A stretch of DNA of 64,000 bases from Flavobacteriales bacterium (GCA_947463385.1 CANHSL010000004.1:1-64000); one strand, 5' to 3'; numbered from the stretch's first letter, positions 18,352 through 27,360 are shown. Translations and numbers: made by a program. The notes: generated by a model from the sequence alone, not told the origin.

Positions 18352-19577
18352 AAGAATTTACAGCTCAGTATTGCGGTATCGTCGCCATACGGTAATTCAC
18401 CTTTCCATTCATCCAATTTTGAAAATAAGATGTTGTTCATGTCTTCCATCTTGAGGGAGGAAAAAGCTTGGACATTTTTTATCATTCGTTCTATTCCAAA
18501 CTGCTCTCCCTCGTCATTTTCTAATTCGACAACACCGTCTGTATATAGTACCAAGGTACTTTTGGGTGGAATAACAATTTTACCAACCTGTAGATTTGGA
18601 AGTTCATCTAACATCCCAAGTCCAATACAGCCATCGTGAAGGAGTTGGTATTTTCTACCCATAAAAAGTACGGGCTGATTGTGGCCGGCATTGATGTATT
18701 TTAATTTACGTGTGTATGCGTTGTAGTGGGCAATAAAGAAGGTGATGAATTTTTCTCCTTTTGCTGCGCCCATTACCTTTTTATTTAATTCTTCAATCAA
18801 GAACGAAAGATCGAACCGCTGGTACCTAAACAGGGTGCGCAATGTAGCTTGGAAATTCGCCATGAGTAAGGCCGCCGAGATCCCTTTTCCAGAAACATCT
18901 GCGATACAAATGATATATTCTTCATCACCTAGAGGAATGAAATCATAATAATCTCCTCCAATCACGTGCCTGGAAATATACTTAGCCGAGATGTCCATTT
19001 TTCGGTTAGAAGGTAAATCGGAAGGGAAGAGTAGTTTTTGCAATTCAGAAGCTGTTTCTAAGTCACGGTTGATCATGTCTTTGGAAATCAATCGGTTCGT
19101 TAATCGCTGATTTTCCATAGCAACAGCGATCACATTGGTTAAGGTCTGTGCAAATTCCAGGTGCTGCTCTTTTTCGGCAGAGGCATGAGCCACGGCGTTT
19201 TCAGAGAGAAGTAAATAGGCCAAGGGATTTCCTTTATGGAATACGGGAATAATGATATTGAATTCACTGAGCAAGCTGGAGTTAGATTCCGCTACGATGG
19301 TTAGTTCTTTTATGCGTTGAAGCTGATCAAGATGTGTGGTCAGGTCAATTTTTCCTTTCATTCCAGCTTTGTGGAGGATTTTCCACCCATTCGAATTGGT
19401 GATCAACACGAATTTTCTGAAGCTTAGTTGTTCTTTTAATATGTAGGAATAAATACTAAGCAGATCATCAACCGAAGCTTGGGTATTAATTGCCGAGGTA
19501 ATCGACAGCAATGAATTGAGTTTCAATTCATGTAGTGCGAGTTGACGTTCTAGGGAATTAATTACGCGTTCGCTCAT
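18348..19577 (-). CDS. GAF plus SpoIIE-type PP2C serine phosphatase
   Basis: A 409-residue soluble signalling protein. The N-terminal half (about 1-170) looks like a GAF sensor with a leading helix (LERQLALHELKLNSLLSITSA). The C-terminal half is a SpoIIE/RsbU PP2C phosphatase with the metal-binding motifs GGDYYDF, IADVSGKGISAALLMA and LVLYTDGVVELEN, and GDDTAIL at the end, all intact. Such enzymes dephosphorylate anti-sigma-factor antagonists in partner-switching pathways; no anti-sigma factor or antagonist is nearby. Its ATG overlaps the stop of the lpxD-like gene (ATGA), so the two are translationally coupled. Confidence 0.88.
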   Translation of the reverse strand: MSERVINSLERQLALHELKLNSLLSITSAINTQASVDDLLSIYSYILKEQLSFRKFVLITNSNGWKILHKAGMKGKIDLTTHLDQLQRIKELTIVAESNSSLLSEFNIIIPVFHKGNPLAYLLLSENAVAHASAEKEQHLEFAQTLTNVIAVAMENQRLTNRLISKDMINRDLETASELQKLLFPSDLPSNRKMDISAKYISRHVIGGDYYDFIPLGDEEYIICIADVSGKGISAALLMANFQATLRTLFRYQRFDLSFLIEELNKKVMGAAKGEKFITFFIAHYNAYTRKLKYINAGHNQPVLFMGRKYQLLHDGCIGLGMLDELPNLQVGKIVIPPKSTLVLYTDGVVELENDEGEQFGIERMIKNVQAFSSLKMEDMNNILFSKLDEWKGELPYGDDTAILSCKFF

Positions 19578-20479
19578 TGATGTTTTCTGAGAAAATCAGG
19601 AAGTTGTTTTACTGCGGCCATTTCTTTGAATTTTTCTCGCACTTCACTGCACGGACTTCCAAAGTAGGTGGCATTTCCCGCCAGGCTTTTTGAAATTCCA
19701 CTTTGGGCTAAAACCACCGCATCATCCCCAATATGAATGCCGCTCGCGCAACCTACTTGTCCCCACATGGTTACTCGATCGCCAATATCTACGCAACCCG
19801 CAATCCCAACATGCGAGGCAAATAAACAGTTGGTTCCAATTCGTGTATCATGTCCAATCTGAACTAAATTATCGATTTTAGTACCTGTACCAATATAAGT
19901 TACATCCGTCACGCCGCGATCAATGGTGCAATTTGCTCCAATTTCCACATGGTCGGCGATTTCTACATTTCCGCAACTAAACATGGCCGTGTACTGCTGG
20001 TTTGATTTTTTAAAGTAAAATGCAGTGTGTCCAATTACTGTATTTGGACCAATCACGACATGATTACCAATTACCGTGTCATCCATAATGCAAACCCCCG
20101 GAGCAAGTTGGACATTGGACCCAATTGTTACATTTTTACCAATAAAAACTCCCGGATAATCTCCTGAACGGTTAAACGGCGCACGTTGTTTTTGTGAATA
20201 TCCGAATCGCGTAATTTGGTTGAAAATATCAAAGGGTTTTTCGCTAATCAATAGTCCTTTTCCTTCCGGACATTCCACCTGCTTGTCTATAATGATTACG
20301 GTAGCATTCGATTGCAGGGCTTTGTCGTAGTATTTCGGGTGATCAACAAATACGATATCACCTGGAACCACCCGGTGTATTTCATTAATTCCTGTGATTG
20401 TTAATTCAGGAGAACCAACTAAGGGGCATCCGAATTGCTTGGAAATAGCTTCTAAGGTATATGGAATATCAAACTTCAT
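19574..20479 (-). CDS. LpxD-like UDP-3-O-acylglucosamine N-acyltransferase (short form)
   Basis: A left-handed beta-helix acyltransferase likely to act in lipid A synthesis or a related acyl transfer. The 301-residue product has an N-terminal uridine-binding-like domain (PLVGSPELTITGINEIH, then GDIVFVDHPKYYDKAL), a run of hexapeptide repeats from about residue 105, and the region QIGHDTRIGTNCLFASHVGIAG that holds the expected catalytic His. Canonical LpxD is about 340 residues with a C-terminal helical lobe; here that lobe is short. Bacteroidota often carry a second, LpxD-like copy, and this may be one. It is coupled to the SpoIIE-type phosphatase gene by an ATGA overlap. Confidence 0.8.
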   Translation of the reverse strand: MKFDIPYTLEAISKQFGCPLVGSPELTITGINEIHRVVPGDIVFVDHPKYYDKALQSNATVIIIDKQVECPEGKGLLISEKPFDIFNQITRFGYSQKQRAPFNRSGDYPGVFIGKNVTIGSNVQLAPGVCIMDDTVIGNHVVIGPNTVIGHTAFYFKKSNQQYTAMFSCGNVEIADHVEIGANCTIDRGVTDVTYIGTGTKIDNLVQIGHDTRIGTNCLFASHVGIAGCVDIGDRVTMWGQVGCASGIHIGDDAVVLAQSGISKSLAGNATYFGSPCSEVREKFKEMAAVKQLPDFLRKHQ

Positions 20480-20588
20480 ATGTATGTTGAAGGTATAAAA
20501 ATAAGGACATCCATTGCGTGAAAATTGCAGCGAATAAATAGTTATGAGGCGTTTTCTGTTAGTTTATTTCAAATTTACTTCAATTGGG

Positions 20589-20619
20589 TTTGTTTAATTC
20601 AATTGATTTACTACCTTTG
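20589..20619 (+). promoter_or_regulatory. Promoter of rpmE2
   Basis: TTTG at 20589-20592, 19 bases, then TACCTTTG at 20612-20619: a full Bacteroidota promoter. Start of transcription would be near 20626, about 11 bases before the L31 ATG. Confidence 0.75.
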
Positions 20620-20636
20620 CACTCCTATTTTGTATC

Positions 20637-20891
20637 ATGAAAAAAGAAATACATCCAGACGATTACCGATTAGTAGTGTTTAAAGACATGTCTAACGATT
20701 ATGCATTTATTTGTCCATCTTGCGCTCCGGCAAAAGAAACCATTCAATGGGAAGATGGAAATGAGTATCCGTTAGTGAAATTGGATATCTCTCACAAGTC
20801 TCATCCATTCTTTACTGGAATTGCTCAGTTTGTGGATACTGCGGGACGTATTGATAAGTTCAAAACACGTTTTGGTCGTACGATGAAATAA
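20637..20891 (+). CDS. rpmE2: Type B 50S ribosomal protein L31
   Basis: Large-subunit protein bridging to the small-subunit head. The 84-residue product begins MKKEIHPDDYRLVVFKDMS and contains SHPFFTGIAQFVDTAGRIDKF, which marks the type B form. It has two Cys in ICPSCAP but not the full four-ligand zinc set of type A L31, as expected for type B. It is a single-gene unit with its own promoter and terminator. Confidence 0.96.
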   Translation: MKKEIHPDDYRLVVFKDMSNDYAFICPSCAPAKETIQWEDGNEYPLVKLDISHKSHPFFTGIAQFVDTAGRIDKFKTRFGRTMK

Positions 20892-20918
20892 GAACCTAAG
20901 GGTTTTACTATATTTAAG

Positions 20919-20948
20919 AACCATTCCATTTCGGGATGGTTTTTTTTT
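20919..20948 (+). terminator. Terminator of rpmE2
   Basis: AACCATTCC (20919-20927) pairs with GGGATGGTT (20933-20941) with one G-T pair, followed by eight T. It lies 28 bases past the L31 stop and just before the end of the convergent tsaC-like gene. Confidence 0.85.
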
Positions 20949-20958
20949 GCGCGATGGG

Positions 20959-21915
20959 TTAGTTGAATTTTGCTGTGGCTCGTTTAAGTCGATCCAGAAT
21001 GGTTAAGCCAAGTCCTTTGGCCAGCGGTTTTTCAATATAGATCGCCTGGAATCCACATTCATCCATAGTAATCAAGGTGTGGTATAAATTCCGTGCTACG
21101 TCTCTTAAATCACCGGTGGAGCTCAAGGTCATACATTGTTCAGAAGGAAAACCCTCAGGGATGGTGTGAATGAAAATATAGCCTGTATTTTCCTCCGATT
21201 TAAGTTCCTTTGTGAGGTAGTGTAGCGGAGTTTTTGTTGCATAGTGATATTTCACCATACCCGGCGCAAGCGGTGAGTGTTCCGCTTGATTTTTAACTTT
21301 TGGAATGTACCCTAAGTGTGCAGAAAGTTCATCTAAATCAATGCTTCCTAAGCGATAAACAATTACCCGATCTCCATCCATCCCAACAATGGTGGATTCC
21401 AAGCCATACTGACATGATCCGCCGTCTAGAATTAAAGGGATTTCTCCATTTAATTGAGCTAATACTTCTTCCGCGCGCGTAGGACTAACCGACCCATATT
21501 TATTTGCACTCGGCGCAGCAACGGGAAAATCAAGTTGATTGAGTAAGGCTAAAAATAGGGGATGTGAAGGAAAGCGTACTGCAACAAGCGAAGAACCACT
21601 TGTGATTTCGTCAGGTACCAGGGCTGTTTTTGGCACGAGGAAGGTAATTGGTCCTGGACTAAACTGCTTATATAATACCTTCAATTCATCATGGAATTCC
21701 TGAATATAGGCTTCGGCTTGCTGTAAATTCGCAACGTGTAAGATCAAGGGATTACTGGACGGGCGTTGTTTTACACTAAAAATGTTGGATACTGCTTTTG
21801 GACAAAGTGCATTTGCAGCTAATCCATATACCGTTTCTGTTGGAATACCAATGACCTGATTTTCCTTTAGTGCATTGGCTGCTTGAACAATATCTGTAGT
21901 AATTTTTGTAATCAC
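20959..21915 (-). CDS. L-threonylcarbamoyladenylate synthase (Sua5 type)
   Basis: Makes threonylcarbamoyl-AMP from threonine, bicarbonate and ATP for the t6A37 modification of ANN-decoding tRNAs. The 318-residue length marks the two-domain Sua5 form: a YrdC domain with GIPTETVYGLAANAL, KQRPSSNPLILHV, the FSPGPITFLV segment and FPVAAPSANKYGSVSPT, then a C-terminal domain of about 110 residues. The start is a GTG at 21915, placed where homologues begin; a promoter -7 element ends only 4 bases upstream, so the message may be leaderless. Confidence 0.92.
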   Translation of the reverse strand: MITKITTDIVQAANALKENQVIGIPTETVYGLAANALCPKAVSNIFSVKQRPSSNPLILHVANLQQAEAYIQEFHDELKVLYKQFSPGPITFLVPKTALVPDEITSGSSLVAVRFPSHPLFLALLNQLDFPVAAPSANKYGSVSPTRAEEVLAQLNGEIPLILDGGSCQYGLESTIVGMDGDRVIVYRLGSIDLDELSAHLGYIPKVKNQAEHSPLAPGMVKYHYATKTPLHYLTKELKSEENTGYIFIHTIPEGFPSEQCMTLSSTGDLRDVARNLYHTLITMDECGFQAIYIEKPLAKGLGLTILDRLKRATAKFN

Positions 21916-21991
21916 GAAGCAAAGATAACCTATATTTTTTTGGGCTATTAACGGCTTGTGAATCTCTTGTTAAAAAAAAATCACCTCATAC

Positions 21992-22022
21992 TTGAAGGGT
22001 AAATGTACAAGGTGTATCTTTG
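21992..22022 (+). promoter_or_regulatory. Promoter of the LuxR-type response regulator
   Basis: TTG at 21992-21994 is followed after 20 bases by TATCTTTG at 22015-22022. The expected start lies near 22029, about 19 bases before the GTG start codon. Confidence 0.7.
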
Positions 22023-22047
22023 TCTTGTTTAAAACCATTCTAAATAA

Positions 22048-22719
22048 GTGAGATTACTTTTAGCAGATAGCAATCAATTGATTCGGGTTGGACTAAAATC
22101 CACCTTGTCTGGTTTAGCAGAGGTACATTCTATTGTTGAGATTTCCAACGGAAAACAGTTAATTGACTTCGCTCAACAAGGTGGAATGGCAGTTGTGTTG
22201 ATTGACTACACGGCAGAAGGGTTTGATATAAATGACGTAATCGCTTCGCTTCGCTTAAATCCCTCGTTAAAATTTATTGGTCTTACCTATTTGCAATCGC
22301 CTCAAACCCTCGTGGATGCACTAAGAGGTGGGGTGATGAGTTACATCAAGAAAGATTGTGATTTACAAGAAATTTCTGATGCGGTAATTGAAACGGCTAA
22401 AGGAAACAAGTTCTTTTGTGGCAAAATCCTTGAAACCATCAGTAAAGCAAATTTGGATGTGGACGATATTGATCATGGCGTGTTAACCTGTGATCCTGTC
22501 CTGATGTCTGACCGAGAAAATGAGATTATAGTTCTTATTGCTGAAGGCTATACCAATGATCAGATTGCTGAAATGCTATTCTTGAGCAAACATACGGTGA
22601 ATACCCATCGCAAGAACATCCTCTTTAAACTGGGCGTGAAAAATACCGCCGGAATTGTTATGTATGCTGTAAAAACGCAGTTGGTTTCTCCGAATAAATT
22701 TCTTTTTGCGGCTAATTAA
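22048..22719 (+). CDS. NarL/LuxR-family response regulator
   Basis: A 223-residue two-domain regulator starting with GTG. The receiver domain (about 1-120) keeps the phospho-acceptor Asp53 in VVLIDYT, Thr80 in IGLTYL and Lys101 in SYIKKD, but has a single acidic residue (Asp7 in LLADSN) where two are usual. The C-terminal LuxR-type helix-turn-helix (about 152-210) reads LMSDRENEIIVLIAEGYTND then QIAEMLFLSKHTVNTHRKNI. No histidine kinase gene lies nearby, so it is an orphan in this window. Its 3' end overlaps that of the convergent TonB receptor by 8 bases. Confidence 0.9.
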   Translation: MRLLLADSNQLIRVGLKSTLSGLAEVHSIVEISNGKQLIDFAQQGGMAVVLIDYTAEGFDINDVIASLRLNPSLKFIGLTYLQSPQTLVDALRGGVMSYIKKDCDLQEISDAVIETAKGNKFFCGKILETISKANLDVDDIDHGVLTCDPVLMSDRENEIIVLIAEGYTNDQIAEMLFLSKHTVNTHRKNILFKLGVKNTAGIVMYAVKTQLVSPNKFLFAAN

Positions 22720-25333
22720 AGCGACAAATAAACTTTAAATTCACCCTGCGTTGGGTAAGGTAATTTGGAATGCTGTAGTATTTCCCTTCCACATCTTGTA
22801 TCCATTGTTTTGAGAGCACATTATTCACACCAAGTAAATTGAAAATCTCCAGAGATACCATGGATTCCGGTACATGCTTGTGCCACCATCCGTCTTTTTT
22901 ACTCACTAAGTTATACGACAAGCCCAGATCAACACGGAAATAGGCTTTCATTCTCAAGGTGTCTTTGTAGCGATCTCCTCCAGGAGGACCATAAGGCAGG
23001 GGTGCGCCATATTGTAATCCCATTTGTACAGTAAAGTTTTCTAAGCCAGGCATTTGATCTTGAACTAAGGCGCCAACGGTTAAGAATTGATCGGTTGGAC
23101 GTGGAATGAAGCCTGGAAAGAACTTGGCGCTATCCACTACGACTTGATCTTCACTGTATCCAAAAATAATTTTCTCTCCCGCGGCATTGTAATATTCTTG
23201 GTAGGAATCGGACTTCAAGTTTTCTCGCGTTTGCATAATGCCCAGTTTGAAAAAGGACTCAATTCCAGGAACAAACTCTCCGTGCACATTAAAGTCGATT
23301 CCGGTAGCATAAGCCACGGCATCGTTATTCGCATAATACCGCGTGCGTACATTTTCTATTTCATACGGATTCACATCCCATAAATACTTGTAAAATACTT
23401 CCCCCGAAAACTTAAATGGCCGTTCTCGTTGCCACATGTTAAAGAAAACGTCCGCACCCAACACTGCATGAACCGATTTTTGAGATTGCACCTGAGTATT
23501 TAATTTTCCATCTAGGGTTCGGAATTCACGATAGAATGGTGGTTGATAATAGGTTCCTGTGGCAAAGCGATAACTCAGGTTTCTGCGAACTACTTTGTTG
23601 TTTCGTACCATGTACGCACGTGGGAAATAGGTGGCTGAAAATCTTGGGGTAAGATAAAATTCATTGTTAACCGACGTATACCCCGCGCGGCCGCCCAGGG
23701 AAAATGCAAATTTTGAAGCACTTTCGGCAAGGGTTTCGGTAAACGTTTTAATGATTTTTTTACCGTCGATTTTTTGTTTTTGTTGCACGGTTACGCGCTC
23801 TTGAAAGCGTGTGTGTGATTTACTAAAGTTCCATTGTAGGTAGCCGTTAGCTTTATGGTTTACAAGATTTAAATTACTCTTGATGGTTTCAAATAACTCT
23901 ACTTCATTGGAGTTTCCTTGAGGAACGCTGTACCCTGCAGAGTCGATCATTTTCCACTCGCTTAATACATCCCCGAAACGATCTAATTCATACCCTGCGC
24001 CCCACAAAAGCTCGGAGCTAACAAAGCGAGTTCTGTACATATCGATGTAATCCTTTTTAAGTACATACGAACCCTCGTGGTAGGCATTGTATATTTGGGC
24101 ATTCAAGCGATTTCGTGCGTGATTCAAGAAGGTTCCAATCCCCAATACGGCAATAGAATCTCCGTACTCTTCTTTGGATGGATCGGTCTCAAGTTCATTG
24201 ATGTAGTATTGTCCTTGAATATCAAAATATTCGCGTTCATCCGATTGAAAACCTGTAAGGAAAAACCCAAGTTTGGTTTTCGTATTTGGGGTGTAGTTCA
24301 GCGAGGATCCAACCATCCCAGTTTGGAATCGTGTACTTTCTTTACCATCAAAGTAAATCCGAAAGGAATAGGCTTCATTAGCCGTTCCGAAATCAGTATT
24401 GGACGTTTGTGGGGCGAAGCGGTAATTGTTCGAAGAATAGTGCGCTAAAACCGACCATGTAAGTTTTGGATTAAGCTGGTACTCCCCAAGAAATTGTCCA
24501 TCTGCAAATACTGGGTTGTAGGCCCCTTTGGTAGGAAGTGAGTTCAGAAAATACCCGTTTGATCGATAGCGCGCTCCCGCGAGATAGGTGAATTTTTTTC
24601 CCAGTGTACCTTCCACATGCGCTTCTTCACTCAGTAGGGAAAGGGCCAATGAGCTTCTAAAAGCCGTTGGTTTTTTGTAGGTAATGTCGAGTACAGAGCT
24701 TAAGCGATCACCATATTGGGCATCAAAGCCTCCTGCTGAAAATTTTACTTTTTCTACTAAGGCTGAATGAATAAAACTCATGCCTTCTTGTTGTCCGGAG
24801 CGGGTTAAAAAGGGACGATATACCAGGAATCCATTTACGTACACTAAATTCTCATCATAATTGCCGCCACGCACATTATAATTCGAAGTCAGCTCGTTGT
24901 TTGAGGTAGCGGGTTTTGTTAGGGTGAGGTATTTCTCAACCGAAATCATTTGCTGTAAGTCAATCGTGGGCAATTCAATTAAATCAAAGGGATCGTCTTT
25001 AATGCGTTGAACTACGACAGTTTCACTTACTTGGATTTGAAATAATACCGTAGGAACATAAGTCACAGGACTTTTATTTACCACGACTTGACGTTTTTCT
25101 TGGTAGGATTGAAAGCTAAACAATAAAGAAAGGGTATCGCCGAGCACGGCTTCAAAAGTGAATTTACCCTTGGAATCTGTGGTTGAGAGCAACTTTATAT
25201 GCCTTTGGTCAGTAATGGTGACCTCTGATATTGGCTTTCCCTTCTTGTCGATACAAATTCCCTCCACAGAAATCTGCTGTCCAAGGGCACTACGTACGGT
25301 GAGTACAAGGATGAGGGTATTGAAAAGCTTCAC
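22712..25333 (-). CDS. TonB-dependent receptor with carboxypeptidase-regulatory-like N-domain
   Basis: An outer-membrane active transporter of 873 residues. It starts at a GTG (25333) that opens a signal peptide MKLFNTLILVLTVRSALGQ, followed by a carboxypeptidase-regulatory beta-sandwich (about 20-110: ISVEGICIDKKGKPISEVTI). The plug includes SNYNVRGGNYDENLVYVNGF, and a barrel of 22 strands is expected to end in VNLKFICRFN with a terminal aromatic near the end. There is no SusD partner or regulator beside it and no motif that gives the substrate. Related proteins in Bacteroidota import unknown ligands. The divergent neighbour is tRNA-His. Confidence 0.9.
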   Translation of the reverse strand: MKLFNTLILVLTVRSALGQQISVEGICIDKKGKPISEVTITDQRHIKLLSTTDSKGKFTFEAVLGDTLSLLFSFQSYQEKRQVVVNKSPVTYVPTVLFQIQVSETVVVQRIKDDPFDLIELPTIDLQQMISVEKYLTLTKPATSNNELTSNYNVRGGNYDENLVYVNGFLVYRPFLTRSGQQEGMSFIHSALVEKVKFSAGGFDAQYGDRLSSVLDITYKKPTAFRSSLALSLLSEEAHVEGTLGKKFTYLAGARYRSNGYFLNSLPTKGAYNPVFADGQFLGEYQLNPKLTWSVLAHYSSNNYRFAPQTSNTDFGTANEAYSFRIYFDGKESTRFQTGMVGSSLNYTPNTKTKLGFFLTGFQSDEREYFDIQGQYYINELETDPSKEEYGDSIAVLGIGTFLNHARNRLNAQIYNAYHEGSYVLKKDYIDMYRTRFVSSELLWGAGYELDRFGDVLSEWKMIDSAGYSVPQGNSNEVELFETIKSNLNLVNHKANGYLQWNFSKSHTRFQERVTVQQKQKIDGKKIIKTFTETLAESASKFAFSLGGRAGYTSVNNEFYLTPRFSATYFPRAYMVRNNKVVRRNLSYRFATGTYYQPPFYREFRTLDGKLNTQVQSQKSVHAVLGADVFFNMWQRERPFKFSGEVFYKYLWDVNPYEIENVRTRYYANNDAVAYATGIDFNVHGEFVPGIESFFKLGIMQTRENLKSDSYQEYYNAAGEKIIFGYSEDQVVVDSAKFFPGFIPRPTDQFLTVGALVQDQMPGLENFTVQMGLQYGAPLPYGPPGGDRYKDTLRMKAYFRVDLGLSYNLVSKKDGWWHKHVPESMVSLEIFNLLGVNNVLSKQWIQDVEGKYYSIPNYLTQRRVNLKFICRFN

Positions 25334-25407
25334 AAGACAAAAGTAAACGAAATTAGGTGCTGAATTATTTTTCGTGCTGAATAATAAGTAATATCCTGAG
25401 GGGTTAC

Positions 25408-25439
25408 TTGCAAATTACGGAAGAAAAGTTTTATATTTG
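25408..25439 (+). promoter_or_regulatory. Promoter of tRNA-His
   Basis: TTG at 25408-25410 and TATATTTG at 25432-25439, 21 bases apart, match the Bacteroidota consensus. The tRNA begins 12 bases further on. Confidence 0.65.
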
Positions 25440-25451
25440 TGCCCCTGAAAT

Positions 25452-25526
<75 letters not shown>

Positions 25527-25552
25527 CAACGTTCTATTAAGAACAGGAACAT

Positions 25553-25586
25553 ATCCCGATTCGCAGCAGTGGTCGGGATTTTTTTT
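25553..25586 (+). terminator. Terminator of tRNA-His
   Basis: ATCCCGA (25553-25559) pairs with TCGGGAT (25573-25579) around a 13-base loop, followed by a run of eight T. Confidence 0.85.
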
Positions 25587-25609
25587 ACCTTTATTCGAGA
25601 TCGTTGAAT

Positions 25610-26098
25610 ATGAAAAAATTAGTTTTTGTTTTTTGCCTCTTATCATTTTTTGCTTGTCAACATTCGGATAAAAAAGCTGATTTTGGGTCCAGTATTGTTG
25701 CGGATTCTGAAAATGAACAAGCCCTTGAAGCCACCTTAGCCGAGGCAAAAAAAGAAGAAGCTGAACGTAAAAAAACGCTCAGTTCGGTTGGTTTTGATCG
25801 CATGCTTCATGACTTTGGAAGCATTGGAGCGGATGCCGATTATACGACCTCATTTACTATTAAAAATACAGGTAAGAAACCCCTGTTAATCTACGAAGTA
25901 AAAGCTTCTTGTGGGTGTACTGTACCTACATGGAATAAGAAGCCAATTGCACCAGGTGCAAGCGATCAAATAGAAGTCACCTTTCATCCGGGAAAGTCAC
26001 AACTTGGTCAGCAAGACAAAACAATTTCTGTGATTACAAATACTTCACCGGGTGTTGCGGTATTGCAATTGAAAGCCTTTGTGAATCCTAAAAAATAA
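25610..26098 (+). CDS. DUF1573 lipoprotein
   Basis: From ATG 25610 the 162-residue product has a lipoprotein signal (MKKLVFVFCLLSFFAC) with a lipobox cysteine at residue 16, a charged linker of about 45 residues rich in Glu, Ala and Lys, and a C-terminal DUF1573 Ig-like (ASH-type) domain: HDFGSIGADADYTTSFTIKN, then IYEVKASCGCTVPTWNKKPI and APGASDQIEVTFHPG. The paired cysteines in SCGCT are characteristic of DUF1573. Function unknown; such proteins are common in Bacteroidota and are probably held on the periplasmic or outer surface. Gene follows the tRNA terminator and precedes the metallo-hydrolase by 3 bases. Confidence 0.88.
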   Translation: MKKLVFVFCLLSFFACQHSDKKADFGSSIVADSENEQALEATLAEAKKEEAERKKTLSSVGFDRMLHDFGSIGADADYTTSFTIKNTGKKPLLIYEVKASCGCTVPTWNKKPIAPGASDQIEVTFHPGKSQLGQQDKTISVITNTSPGVAVLQLKAFVNPKK

Positions 26099-26101
26099 GT
26101 C

Positions 26102-26953
26102 ATGAAAATCCATGTAATTGAAACCGGTCTCTTTAAACTTGATGGGGGAGCCATGTTTGGGGTGGTGCCCAAAACACTGTGGCAAAAAACGAATCCTTCG
26201 GATGAAAATAACATGTGCACATGGGCCTTACGTTGTTTACTCATTGAGGACGGTAAACGCCTCATGCTAGTTGATACGGGCATTGGAGATAAACAGTCAG
26301 AAAAGTTCTTTTCTCATTACCATTTGCAAGGAAACGACACCTTAATTGGTTCGATTCGAAAGGCTGGATTTCATGAAGATGATATTACCGATGTAATGCT
26401 TACGCACTTGCATTTTGACCATTGTGGTGGTGCGATTGCTTGGAATTCGAAAAAAGACGGTTATCGTCCCGTATTTAAAAATGCCATTTACTGGAGTAAT
26501 GCCGCCCATTGGCAATGGGCAACGGAACCCAATGCTAGGGAAAAAGCGTCTTTTTTAGCTGAAAATATACTACCTATTCAAGAAAGTGGACAATTGAAGT
26601 TCGTAGAACGAACCGGTTCATTTAGTAAGGATGTTTTTCCAAATATAGACCTGTTATTCGTGGATGGCCACACCGACAGCATGATGATTCCTCACATTAA
26701 ATACAAGGGAAAAACCATTGTCTTTATGGCTGATTTATTGCCGAGTGTTGGACACATTCCCTTGCCCTATGTGATGGGATATGATACGCGACCGTTGATT
26801 ACTTTGGAAGAAAAAGGAGCCTTCTTAGATACTGCTGCTACAGCGAATTTCGTGTTGTTTTTAGAGCATGATAGCGTTAATGAGTGTTGCACCCTTCAGC
26901 ATACGGAGAAAGGTGTGCGCTTGGCTGAAACCTTTGCTTTTTCGTCCTTGTAA
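26102..26953 (+). CDS. MBL-fold metallo-hydrolase
   Basis: A cytoplasmic metallo-beta-lactamase-fold hydrolase of 283 residues. The metal motif THLHFDHCGG (about residues 101-110) gives the HxHxDH zinc site, with later ligands in VDGHTDSM and FMADLLPS, and LVDTGIGDK as the first strand-loop. No signal peptide. The size and motifs fit quorum-quenching lactonase-like or alkylphosphonate-type hydrolases, but the substrate cannot be told. Its stop overlaps the next start in a TAATG junction, so it is coupled to the PaaI-type thioesterase. Confidence 0.88.
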   Translation: MKIHVIETGLFKLDGGAMFGVVPKTLWQKTNPSDENNMCTWALRCLLIEDGKRLMLVDTGIGDKQSEKFFSHYHLQGNDTLIGSIRKAGFHEDDITDVMLTHLHFDHCGGAIAWNSKKDGYRPVFKNAIYWSNAAHWQWATEPNAREKASFLAENILPIQESGQLKFVERTGSFSKDVFPNIDLLFVDGHTDSMMIPHIKYKGKTIVFMADLLPSVGHIPLPYVMGYDTRPLITLEEKGAFLDTAATANFVLFLEHDSVNECCTLQHTEKGVRLAETFAFSSL

Positions 26954-27360
26954 TGAAAACACCCGATGAAATCGTAGGGATGATGCTCAGGGGTGATGCC
27001 TACAGTAAAGCGCTGGGAATGCATGTAGCATTTCTTGAGGCAGGGAGCTGCGTCCTTCGAATGAAGGTGCAGGAACACATGGTGAACGGGTTTAATATCG
27101 CTCACGGAGGAATTACCTATGCACTCGCGGATTCCGCGATGGCCTTTGCTTCGAATACACATGGAGTACAATGCGTGAGTATTGAAACAGCGATTTCGCA
27201 CATCAAAAAAGTACAGGTAGGGGATGACTTAACGGCTTCTTGTAAAGCGCTTTCACGAAACCGAAAAGTTGGCATTTATGAAGTTAACGTAACGAATCAA
27301 TCCAACGAATTAGTCGCGCATTTCAAAGGAACGGTGTTGGTCTCGGACCGGGAATGGTAA
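26953..27360 (+). CDS. PaaI-family hotdog thioesterase
   Basis: A hotdog-fold acyl-CoA thioesterase of 135 residues. The central helix carries AHGGITYALADSAMAFASN, with the HGG and the Asp typical of PaaI, and the following strand reads VQCVSIETAISHIKKVQVGD. PaaI removes CoA from hydroxyphenylacetyl-CoA and rescues dead-end intermediates of the phenylacetate pathway. No other paa genes are in the window, so a more general thioesterase role is equally likely. Coupled to the upstream metallo-hydrolase by a TAATG overlap. Confidence 0.88.
   Translation: MKTPDEIVGMMLRGDAYSKALGMHVAFLEAGSCVLRMKVQEHMVNGFNIAHGGITYALADSAMAFASNTHGVQCVSIETAISHIKKVQVGDDLTASCKALSRNRKVGIYEVNVTNQSNELVAHFKGTVLVSDREW

Noticed and set aside
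20637-20891. Zinc-free paralogue control of L31 by the Fur-family regulator
   Set aside because: No GCAAC/GTTGC palindrome was seen near the rpmE2 promoter, so there is no support for zinc-dependent control here.
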